NCBI GenBank assembly: GCA_937902805.1
Contig: CALEMB010000205.1
Coordinates: 1-11,300, forward strand
Length of the DNA stretch: 11,300 bases
Direction: 5' to 3'
DNA from: an uncultured Bacteroidales bacterium
Lineage (GTDB): Bacteria > Bacteroidota > Bacteroidia > Bacteroidales > F082
The notes beneath the pieces were generated by a model that saw only the letters and a program-made list of their open reading frames with translations, was not told the DNA's origin and ran no database searches. The position numbers and the translations under genes are program-made. Shown piece after piece: positions 1 through 5,680 of this stretch; within the stretch, counting starts at the first letter, position 1, and every line of letters starts with the position of its first letter.

Positions 1-122
1 TGAACGACAAAAAGAAAAACATCATCGAAATCATCGTGAAAGTCATAGTAGCCGCTCTGACGGCCTTCGTGACCGCCATCACCACCACGAGCTGCATGGG
101 CCACGGACCTTTCTACCTCTAA
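1..122 (+). CDS. Smalltalk mini-protein, 5' edge cut by one base
   Basis: The first two bases, TG, are the end of an ATG whose A lies just outside the window. Reading from there gives a 40-residue protein that ends in TAA at 120-122. It has a lysine-rich start (NDKKK), one hydrophobic segment at about residues 8-27, and a C-terminal TTTSCMGH motif followed by GPFYL. This charged start, single hydrophobic helix and terminal SCMGH are the hallmark of the Bacteroidales family annotated as 'smalltalk protein'. From memory, that family often sits beside an HU-family DNA-binding protein and an N-acetylmuramoyl-L-alanine amidase. Its function is unknown. The SC near the end resembles a lipobox cysteine but lies too close to the C-terminus for a normal lipoprotein. 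An amidase gene does follow about 1.5 kb downstream, but it is a different, T9SS-type enzyme. I am confident of the family; any role would be a guess. Confidence 0.85.
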   Translation, partial: NDKKKNIIEIIVKVIVAALTAFVTAITTTSCMGHGPFYL

Positions 123-128
123 GCCTCT

Positions 129-149
129 GGGGGTGATGCCCTCACCCCC
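129..149. repeat. Perfect 8-bp hairpin after the smalltalk gene
   Basis: GGGGGTGA (129-136) and TCACCCCC (142-149) are exact inverted copies around the 5-base loop TGCCC. It begins seven bases after the smalltalk stop codon and has no T-run, so it is not a terminator by itself. It could stabilise the 3' end of the mRNA or be a REP-like element. Confidence 0.75.
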
Positions 150-152
150 TGA

Positions 153-174
153 CTCCTCTCCCCGAGGCGAGGAG
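153..174. repeat. Second hairpin, CTCCTC/GAGGAG
   Basis: CTCCTC (153-158) and GAGGAG (169-174) are exact inverted copies with a 10-base loop. CCTC (155-158) can alternatively pair with GAGG (164-167). It sits between the first hairpin and the terminator, giving three stem-loops in a row in a space of about 100 bases. Confidence 0.55.
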
Positions 175-194
175 GACGAGTCAACGCAAGATTC

Positions 195-230
195 AAAAGG
201 CGGCCTTCGTTTTTGAGGGTCGCCTTTTTT
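195..230 (+). terminator. Rho-independent terminator of the smalltalk transcript
   Basis: AAAAGGCGGCC (195-205) pairs with GGTCGCCTTTT (218-228), with one G-T wobble, around a 12-base loop. The right arm runs into six T's (225-230), and a second run of T's follows at 234-239. The GC-rich stem plus T-tract fits a classical terminator for rightward transcription. The A-run at the left of the stem gives some capacity in the other direction. Confidence 0.85.
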
Positions 231-303
231 GCATTTTTTCTCGAAATAAATGCCCTTGTGTCAAAAATTTCTAATCTATAGGTGAAGATTTTGGAAAAAC
301 AAC

Positions 304-311
304 TATCTTTG
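304..311 (+). promoter_or_regulatory. Bacteroidetes -7 box for the AAA ATPase gene
   Basis: TATCTTTG matches the Bacteroidetes primary-sigma -7 consensus TAnnTTTG exactly. No TTG is visible at the usual 19-21 base spacing upstream; the TTTTG at 289-293 is too close. Transcription would begin around 315-318, inside the left arm of the adjoining dyad. Confidence 0.65.
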
Positions 312-350
312 CATTCGAAAAATCTGACATAGTGTCAAAAAATTCGAATG
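312..350 (+). promoter_or_regulatory. Concentric dyad between -7 box and start codon (putative operator)
   Basis: Two inverted repeats share one centre at base 331. The outer arms are CATTCGAA (312-319) and TTCGAATG (343-350). The inner arms are TGACA (325-329) and TGTCA (333-337). Both are perfect, and T323/A339 also pair. The element starts at the base after the -7 box and ends with the ATG of the ATPase gene, so the start codon is part of the palindrome. Such symmetry suits a dimeric DNA-binding repressor. If the whole element were transcribed it could also fold and hide the start codon. A partial half-site, TGTCAAAAATTT (259-270), matches 11 of 12 bases of 333-344. The symmetry is certain; the operator role is inferred. 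Confidence 0.7.
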
Positions 351-1589
351 AAAATGTTTGGTAGAACTTCTTATCTTCAGCAGTTGGTTGATAGCAAGGG
401 CAATGGATTGGTTAAAGTCATCACGGGAATCAGACGATGTGGGAAATCGGTTTTGTTGTCAACCCTTTTCCATCAGCATTTGTTGGCTTCTGGTGTGGAT
501 GAAGAACAAATTATAGACCTTGCTCTTGACGACCGTGACAATGCTAAACTGCGCAATCCCGACATATTCCTTTCGTACGTTAAGGCTCATATTGTGAAAG
601 GGGAAGACAATTACATCCTTGTTGATGAGGTGCAAATGATGGACGACTTTGTCAGCGTATTGTTGAGCCTGCTTCACAAGCCAGATTGCGACATATATGT
701 GACAGGGAGCAATTCCCGCTTTCTCTCTACGGATATTGTCACGGAGTTCCGTGGCCGTTCACAAGAGATCCATGTCCAGCCGCTTTCTTTTGCCGAGTTC
801 ATGGAAGGTTATGAAGGCAACAAAAGGGATGCGTGGCACGAATACCTTGAGTTTGGAGGGCTACCGCAGGTGGCCTTGTTTAAGAACAAGAAACAGAAAA
901 TCGATTACTTGTCGAATTTGGTGACGACGGTGTATATCCGGGACTTGATAGAGCGTAACCATATCCAAAATGATGATGGGTTGACTGAACTGATGCGGGT
1001 TTTGGCTTCGTCTATCGGTTCTCCAAGCAATCCATCACGGATGGCCAATACCTTTGCAAGCGAGGCTCATAAATGTATTTCCGATGACACAATTGCCAAA
1101 TATATCAAGTATTTGGAGGAATCGTTTTTGGTCTATGAGGCATTGCGCTATGATGTGAAAGGACGCAAATACATCGGCACGGAGACCAAATATTATTTTA
1201 GCGACATCGGACTTCGCAATAGTATTCTTGAATTTCGCCAGTTGGAAGAGAACCACAGTATGGAGAATGTCATCTACAATGAATTGAAGATGCGTGGATT
1301 CAATGTGGATGTCGGTAGAGTAGAGGTCAGAGAAAACCAAATTCGTAAATACCTTGAGGTTGATTTTGTGGCAAATCAGGGAAGCCAGAGGTACTATGTC
1401 CAATCAGCATATCGACTCAATGATGAAGAAAAGGTTTCACAGGAGAAGAAATCGCTTCGGAACATTCCTGACTCTTTCAAGAAAATCATCATCGAAGAAA
1501 ATGACATCGTTCCCTATCGCGATGATGACGGCTTTGTTCGAATGGGACTGTTTGATTTCTTATTGAACCCTAGTAGCCTTGAATTTTAG
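348..1589 (+). CDS. AAA-family ATPase with C-terminal DUF4143 domain
   Basis: A 413-residue protein. Residues 23-34 hold a Walker A motif inside a conserved block (GIRRCGKS, 27-34). Residues 89-94 hold Walker B (YILVDE). Residues 117-123 (YVTGSNS) fit sensor 1, and the FRGRS at 134-138 resembles the conserved arginine region of the family. The C-terminal half matches DUF4143, with a restriction-nuclease-like core: an EVDF motif, then YYVQSA, where a catalytic E-x-K would stand in an active PD-(D/E)XK enzyme. The Q suggests a degenerate nuclease site. The family is very common in Bacteroidales, often in many copies per genome, and its function is unsettled; no partner gene lies beside it. ATG 348 is the first start after the promoter, but ATG 354 is possible. 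By eye the gene looks more AT-rich than its neighbours. It stands alone between its own promoter and that of the amidase. Confidence 0.9.
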   Translation: MKMFGRTSYLQQLVDSKGNGLVKVITGIRRCGKSVLLSTLFHQHLLASGVDEEQIIDLALDDRDNAKLRNPDIFLSYVKAHIVKGEDNYILVDEVQMMDDFVSVLLSLLHKPDCDIYVTGSNSRFLSTDIVTEFRGRSQEIHVQPLSFAEFMEGYEGNKRDAWHEYLEFGGLPQVALFKNKKQKIDYLSNLVTTVYIRDLIERNHIQNDDGLTELMRVLASSIGSPSNPSRMANTFASEAHKCISDDTIAKYIKYLEESFLVYEALRYDVKGRKYIGTETKYYFSDIGLRNSILEFRQLEENHSMENVIYNELKMRGFNVDVGRVEVRENQIRKYLEVDFVANQGSQRYYVQSAYRLNDEEKVSQEKKSLRNIPDSFKKIIIEENDIVPYRDDDGFVRMGLFDFLLNPSSLEF

Positions 1590-1634
1590 GTATGAAAGGC
1601 GGCCTTCATTTCTTCAAAAAACTGTACTTATTTC

Positions 1635-1642
1635 TATTTTTG
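1635..1642 (+). promoter_or_regulatory. -7 box for the amidase gene; decides its start codon
   Basis: TATTTTTG matches TAnnTTTG. It ends one base before an in-frame ATG at 1644, so transcription, expected a few bases further on, would begin at or past that ATG. The usable start is therefore ATG 1671, which leaves a leader of about 20 bases. I see no clear -33 TTG at the usual distance. Confidence 0.6.
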
Positions 1643-1670
1643 CATGACGAAATCTCAAATCCATCACCCA

Positions 1671-3434
1671 ATGAAACAAATCACCACATTATTACTTTTC
1701 CTGCTCTCAATGCCCATCTTGTCGTTTTCTCAAAATACAGTAAACCAAAACCATACCTCTGCTTTCCAATCCACCTACCAAGCCTGTCCCGACATCCCAA
1801 GAGGCCTGCTTGAGGCCATTTCCTTCACCAACACGCAGTGCCACCACCTGACGGATGCGAATTATTTCCACGATGGCCCCGATGCGATGCCCCGTGCCTA
1901 CGGCTTGATGGGCTTGGTGAAGGACGGAAAAGGCTATTTCCGTGAGAACCTTCATTTGGTGGCAGAGCTGTCGGGCATTTCGGAAGCGGAAATTTTGCAA
2001 AGTCCTGAAAAGAATGTGCTGGCTTATGCTAAGGCTTTTTCTCGTTTAGCAAAGGAAAACAAAGCCACTGAAATCAAAGACTATTTGTCAGTAATCCAGC
2101 AACTTTCTGAATTGCCAATAGGGGAGGAGAAGGATATTTATCCCATGCAGTCTATGCTTTATTCGGTGGGTGCTTTTTTGAATGATGCCAAAAAAGCCGA
2201 GCAATTTGGCTTTCCGAAATACGAGATTGACTTGAAGTCGGTTTTCGCTGCGCATTACAACATGTTGACGGCTCCTGAATTAAGCGTAACACGAAGCCCA
2301 GACTATCCTCCGGCCATTTGGGACCCTGCTCCTGAATGCAACTGGGAGCCTCGGACGAAAGAGGTGAGTGCAGTGGTCATTCATTATACAGAAGGTAGTT
2401 ATGCAGGCTGCATCAGCTGGTTCAAGAACTGCGACGCAGAAGTCTCTGCGCATTATGTCATCCGTTCCTTCGACGGACAGGTGACACAGATGGTGCGTGA
2501 GGCCGACAAGGCTTGGCACGCTCGCACAGCGAATGGCTACACCATCGGCATCGAGCATGAGGCCTACGGCGACATTGCGAGTTTCTTCACCGAGGCCATG
2601 TACCAGTCGTCTGCCGACCTGGTGCGCAGCATTTGCAGGCGTTATGATGTCATTGACGGACACCGCACCTTTTACCGCGATACCTTGGATAACGGCACCT
2701 GCCTCAACTATGGTGTCCACGACCTTGGTGGCGAGGAGGCCTGCACCAAAATCAGGGGTCATCAGCATTATCCTGACCAATCACACACCGACCCGGGGCC
2801 GTATTGGGATTGGAACTATTACTACAAACTCATCAATGAAGGCGGGCATGTGACTCTTCTTGAAGGCGAAGAGGGGCGCCTCGATCATCAGAATTACGGC
2901 GATGACGAGCGCAGGATATGGGTGATTCGTGCTGCCGAAGGCTCCATCATTCAACTGGATTTCAGCAGCTTCAGCCTCGAAGCGGACTACGATTTCCTTT
3001 GGATTTATGACGGAGACGACGTTTATGCTCCGAAAATCGGCCGTTGGAACACGCAAAGTCCGGGCCTTGTGGAAAGCACGGGCAACACGATGTGCATCGA
3101 GTTTCGCTCCGACTGTGGCATCACGGCAGAGGGATGGGAAGCCTCGTGGACGGCGATAGACACAACGCCTGTCAGTCCGGAGATAATACCTATCCAAGAA
3201 GGTGTCTTCCCTAATCCTACTGACGGCGTGTTCACGGTCAACTCCGATGGGACGGGTTTCACCGATGTCGTGGTATACGATGTCTATGGCAACAAGATGT
3301 TCAAGGATCGTTTTATTGGCTCTAGGGAAATTGACGCAAGTAGTTGGGCCGATGGCGTTTACGTGGTCAATTTCGGCATGCCGGTGAAGATGGGTAATGT
3401 GGTCAAATTGGTGAAGGTGTCGAGCCCCCGATGA
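1671..3434 (+). CDS. T9SS-exported N-acetylmuramoyl-L-alanine amidase with CUB domain
   Basis: A 587-residue secreted enzyme that should cut the bond between N-acetylmuramic acid and L-alanine of peptidoglycan. Residues 1-20 form a signal peptide (MKQITTLLLFLLSMPILSFS). Residues about 36-150 look lytic-transglycosylase-like: E48 in LLEAI, then YGLMGL at 77-82, echoing the E...AxGLMQ pattern of SLT enzymes. Amidase_2 spans about 230-385, with likely zinc ligands H238 (VVIHYT) and H372 and D374 (SHTDPG), and E295 in IGIEHE. A CUB domain follows at about 392-495 (DYDFLWIYDG, then FRSDCG). The last 80 or so residues are a type A T9SS sorting domain (FPNPTDG, VYDVYGN, DGVYVV). An in-frame ATG at 1644 would add nine residues before the signal peptide, but the promoter box abuts it. 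The enzyme probably acts outside the cell. Family calls are firm; the SLT-like label is inferred. Confidence 0.92.
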   Translation: MKQITTLLLFLLSMPILSFSQNTVNQNHTSAFQSTYQACPDIPRGLLEAISFTNTQCHHLTDANYFHDGPDAMPRAYGLMGLVKDGKGYFRENLHLVAELSGISEAEILQSPEKNVLAYAKAFSRLAKENKATEIKDYLSVIQQLSELPIGEEKDIYPMQSMLYSVGAFLNDAKKAEQFGFPKYEIDLKSVFAAHYNMLTAPELSVTRSPDYPPAIWDPAPECNWEPRTKEVSAVVIHYTEGSYAGCISWFKNCDAEVSAHYVIRSFDGQVTQMVREADKAWHARTANGYTIGIEHEAYGDIASFFTEAMYQSSADLVRSICRRYDVIDGHRTFYRDTLDNGTCLNYGVHDLGGEEACTKIRGHQHYPDQSHTDPGPYWDWNYYYKLINEGGHVTLLEGEEGRLDHQNYGDDERRIWVIRAAEGSIIQLDFSSFSLEADYDFLWIYDGDDVYAPKIGRWNTQSPGLVESTGNTMCIEFRSDCGITAEGWEASWTAIDTTPVSPEIIPIQEGVFPNPTDGVFTVNSDGTGFTDVVVYDVYGNKMFKDRFIGSREIDASSWADGVYVVNFGMPVKMGNVVKLVKVSSPR

Positions 3435-3453
3435 AACAATAATAGGAGAGATG

Positions 3454-3485
3454 TTGCGTTCATCTTAGGATTTTTCCTATCTTTG
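3454..3485 (+). promoter_or_regulatory. Promoter for the surface protein-DUF1573 cluster
   Basis: TTG (3454-3456) and TATCTTTG (3478-3485) are separated by 21 bases, which fits the Bacteroidetes -33/-7 arrangement. Transcription should start near 3490, leaving only some 10-15 bases before the ATG at 3504. Confidence 0.75.
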
Positions 3486-3503
3486 CAACCTATTTCAAAA
3501 AGA

Positions 3504-4715
3504 ATGAGAAACAACACCATCATATCCAAAGCCTTGCTGCTCCTTGTGGCCTTGACCTGCTCGCTTTTTGCGAAGGCACAAGACCCTTGCGAAATCACCT
3601 GCAATGTCGAGATGCCCGTGTGCAGCGAATCTGCAGTGACGCTTAGCGTGCCCAATAACTATCAATATTCTTTTAGTTGGTCGCCAGGCGGACAAACCAC
3701 CAACAGAATTACCGTGCACCCCATACGTACGACAACCTATCGCGTTCAGGTTCGTGATACGGAGGCAGACACCTTGATTTGCGAAAACGAATTTAGGGTG
3801 GAGGTGTTGCCTCGTTTTGAGATGAAATTCCGTCAGTTGAAGCTCACTTGTAGCAACCATGAGGAGGAAAACGGCCGCACTGCCCAGGTGGTGGTGGCTG
3901 TCGATAGTCTTGGAACGGTCTACAATCCGCCTTACACCTACCAATGGCAGGTGAGTCCTTTGCATATCGCTCCTGGTGACCCGACATGGGCCATCGGTTT
4001 GGAGGCATACAAATACTATTATATTAAGGTGACGGACGGACGCGGCTGCACCCAAAGGGACAGCGTGTCGCTGAGAGCCTATCCCAATCCTTTGGTTGAA
4101 ATCAGCACCGACCCTGGCGACACGGTCTATTTGCAAAACCCACACGAGATCTATTCTTTCGAGAATCTCTCGGAGGATACGTTGGGTATCAGCAACTTTT
4201 ATTGGATTCTCAACCAGCAGTACAACATCACCTCGACGGAAGATGAGCCTCGTTTCACCTACGTGGAAGTGGGCGACTACACCACCGAGTTGAAGGTCTA
4301 CAACCCCCAAGGGTGCGACACTTCCTACTATAAGTCCATCCGAGTGGAGCCTGTGAAGCTGAAGATCCCGAATGTGTTTACGCCCAACGGCGATGGCACC
4401 AACGACTATTTCATCATTTCCCTTGAAAGCGGTAGCGACTCGCCCAGTGGCAACAAGGGAGCGAAAGGCGCTCGTGACCAACACTATGAATACGAGGACT
4501 ATGAGCCGTTGAACCGCTATTATGAGTCTACAGAGCTGACCATTTTCAACCGTTGGGGCCGTATCGTCTATCATTCCAAGGACTACCAAAACGATTGGGA
4601 CGGCGACAACTTGCCGGACGGCACCTATTTCTATGTGCTGAAATGTCACGGTTTGAAGAATGATGCTACCTACAATGGCTCAGTGATGATTGTTAAAGCT
4701 AGAAGAGGAGATTGA
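3504..4715 (+). CDS. Surface protein with PKD domain and T9SS type B (gliding motility-associated) C-terminus
   Basis: A 403-residue exported protein. Residues 1-25 are a signal peptide (hydrophobic core ALLLLVALTCSLFA, cut near AKAQ). Two beta-rich Ig/PKD-like regions follow, the first with YSFSWSPGG. A clearer PKD domain ends in FTYVEVGDYTTELKVYNPQGC. The last 120 or so residues are the CHU_C/gliding motility-associated domain: VFTPNGDGTNDYF, then LTIFNRWGRIVY, NDWDGDNLPDGTYFYVLK and a final GSVMIVK. Such domains are T9SS type B signals, so the protein is likely secreted or surface-attached, perhaps as an adhesin; the name does not prove gliding. A low-complexity, charged stretch of about 30 residues, rich in S, G, D, E and Y, interrupts the sorting domain between NDYFII and LTIFNRWG. 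A TTG at 3483 is in frame but lies inside the -7 box, so ATG 3504 is preferred. The gene ends five bases before the next start. Confidence 0.9.
   Translation: MRNNTIISKALLLLVALTCSLFAKAQDPCEITCNVEMPVCSESAVTLSVPNNYQYSFSWSPGGQTTNRITVHPIRTTTYRVQVRDTEADTLICENEFRVEVLPRFEMKFRQLKLTCSNHEEENGRTAQVVVAVDSLGTVYNPPYTYQWQVSPLHIAPGDPTWAIGLEAYKYYYIKVTDGRGCTQRDSVSLRAYPNPLVEISTDPGDTVYLQNPHEIYSFENLSEDTLGISNFYWILNQQYNITSTEDEPRFTYVEVGDYTTELKVYNPQGCDTSYYKSIRVEPVKLKIPNVFTPNGDGTNDYFIISLESGSDSPSGNKGAKGARDQHYEYEDYEPLNRYYESTELTIFNRWGRIVYHSKDYQNDWDGDNLPDGTYFYVLKCHGLKNDATYNGSVMIVKARRGD
4706..4710 (+). promoter_or_regulatory. Shine-Dalgarno AGGAG of the DUF1573 lipoprotein gene
   Basis: AGGAG lies 10 bases before ATG 4721 but only one base before an in-frame TTG at 4712. 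The spacing selects 4721. Strong Shine-Dalgarno sites are uncommon in Bacteroidetes; this one sits within the last codons of the preceding gene, which suggests translational coupling. Confidence 0.6.
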
Positions 4716-4720
4716 AAAAC

Positions 4721-5179
4721 ATGAATATCAAATATTTGATTTTTGTAGCCGTGATGGCTTTGTTTACCTTGTCGTCATGCAACAACAGTGGCGACGGCAA
4801 GCTCTCCACCGATTTGGTGACCAGCCCCAAGTCGGCGACGGAAGACTCGGAGAAACAGGCCGTCATCAAGTTTGACAATGAATGGCATGATTTCGGCACC
4901 CTGCTGCAAGGCGAGGTGGTGACCTATTCCTTCCATTTCACGAATACGGGCAACATGCCGCTGATTATCAGCAGCGTGAGGTCGAGCTGCGGATGCACCG
5001 TGGGTGACTATCCCCGCCAGCCAATAGAGCCTGGAAAGACTGGCGCCATCAAGGTGACCTATGACAGCAAGGGTCATCATGGCTTCCAAAGCCGCACCTT
5101 GACTGTGATGACGAACACCCTCCCGGCCAAGACCACCCTGCGTATCAAAGCAATAGTGCAAACTCCTGATCAATACTAA
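4721..5179 (+). CDS. DUF1573 lipoprotein
   Basis: A 152-residue protein. The first 20 residues are a lipoprotein signal peptide with lipobox LSSC, lipidated at C20. No aspartate follows at +2 (CNNS), so the sequence gives no clear sorting hint. The rest is a DUF1573 domain with an immunoglobulin-like, ASPM/SPD-2/Hydin-type fold: the family landmarks HDFGTL, YSFHFTNTGNMPLII, SSCGCTVGDYP, PGKTGAIKVTYDS and FQSRTLTVMTN all appear in order. The two cysteines of SCGC are a family feature that may form a disulphide or bind metal. The biochemical role of the family is unknown. It is commonly next to yajC in Bacteroidetes, as here. It is likely cotranscribed with the preceding surface protein gene (5-base gap). 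Start ATG 4721 is chosen because it gives a normal signal peptide and a proper Shine-Dalgarno spacing. Confidence 0.9.
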   Translation: MNIKYLIFVAVMALFTLSSCNNSGDGKLSTDLVTSPKSATEDSEKQAVIKFDNEWHDFGTLLQGEVVTYSFHFTNTGNMPLIISSVRSSCGCTVGDYPRQPIEPGKTGAIKVTYDSKGHHGFQSRTLTVMTNTLPAKTTLRIKAIVQTPDQY

Positions 5180-5189
5180 GGTCCCTGGA

Positions 5190-5257
5190 CCCTCGGTTCC
5201 TGAGCCCTCGGTTCCTGAGCCCGTCGAAGGAGTCGAAGGAGTCGAAGGGTCGAAGGG
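5190..5257. repeat. Compound tandem repeat between DUF1573 gene and yajC
   Basis: CCCTCGGTTCCTGAG occurs twice in perfect tandem (5190-5204, 5205-5219). It is followed by GTCGAAGGA repeated at 5223, 5232 and 5241 (last base changed to G) and a partial copy to 5257. The junction GAGCCCGTCGAAGG resembles a widespread bacterial intergenic motif (GAGCnnGTCGAA). The rest of this 130-base gap is AT-rich (5261-5309), contains a GAATTTTAAA motif seen again before iorA and iorB, and shows no TAnnTTTG box. Confidence 0.85.
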
Positions 5258-5309
5258 CCGACAAAGTAATCTTAAATCTTGAATGTTGAATTTTAAATAA
5301 TCCTATAAA

Positions 5310-5642
5310 ATGAACAACTTATTTATCTTACTACAAGTCGCTGGGCAAGCAGCGCAAGAGCCAACGGGTATGCAAAAGTATTCGAGCCTTATCTTCATCG
5401 TCCTTCTCGTGGTTGTTTTCTGGCTGTTCTTCATTCGTCCGCAATCGAAGAGAGCCAAGGAGGAACAGAAGTTCCGCGATAGCCTGCAGAAGGGTGATAA
5501 AGTGGTCACCATCGGAGGCTTCCACGGCAAAATCACAGAGGTGAAGGAAAACACCGTCATGATTTCCATTGCTCCCGGCATGGAAGCCGAGGTGGAAAAA
5601 ACGGCCTTGGTAAAGGACGGCACCCGCGTCGGCCAGGCTTAA
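5310..5642 (+). CDS. yajC: Preprotein translocase accessory subunit YajC
   Basis: A 110-residue inner-membrane protein, of normal length for the family. Residues 1-24 are a short outward-facing part containing a GMQKY stretch. Residues 25-42 form the single membrane helix (SLIFIVLLVVVFWLFFIR), followed by the RPQSKRAKE motif typical of YajC. A small cytoplasmic beta domain then carries KGDKVVTIGGFHGKITEV, the most conserved block of the family. YajC associates with SecDF and assists SecYEG-dependent export. It is the third gene of a rightward cluster and is followed after 38 bases by the YbbR gene. No promoter box is visible in the 130 bases upstream, so it probably depends on read-through across the tandem repeat. 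Confidence 0.95.
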   Translation: MNNLFILLQVAGQAAQEPTGMQKYSSLIFIVLLVVVFWLFFIRPQSKRAKEEQKFRDSLQKGDKVVTIGGFHGKITEVKENTVMISIAPGMEAEVEKTALVKDGTRVGQA

Positions 5643-5680
5643 TTTGAAGTTTGCACGGTACGACAAACAAACTAGATTAT

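Noticed and set aside
1595..1608. Possible terminator hairpin after the ATPase gene
   Set aside because: GAA(A)GG/CCTTC gives only five pairs with a bulged A and a three-base loop, and no T-run follows. Noted instead as the second copy of a direct repeat.
3442..3480. Hairpin ATAGGA/TCCTAT after the amidase gene as a terminator
   Set aside because: Six AT-rich pairs enclose 27 bases and overlap the -33/-7 promoter of the next gene; no T-run follows the right arm.
3495..4649. Long open frame on the minus strand (384 codons) opposite the T9SS type B surface protein gene
   Set aside because: It is rich in V, R and H with no recognisable motif, and lies opposite a gene with signal peptide, PKD and CHU_C domains. 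It is the shadow of a coding frame with biased codon use.
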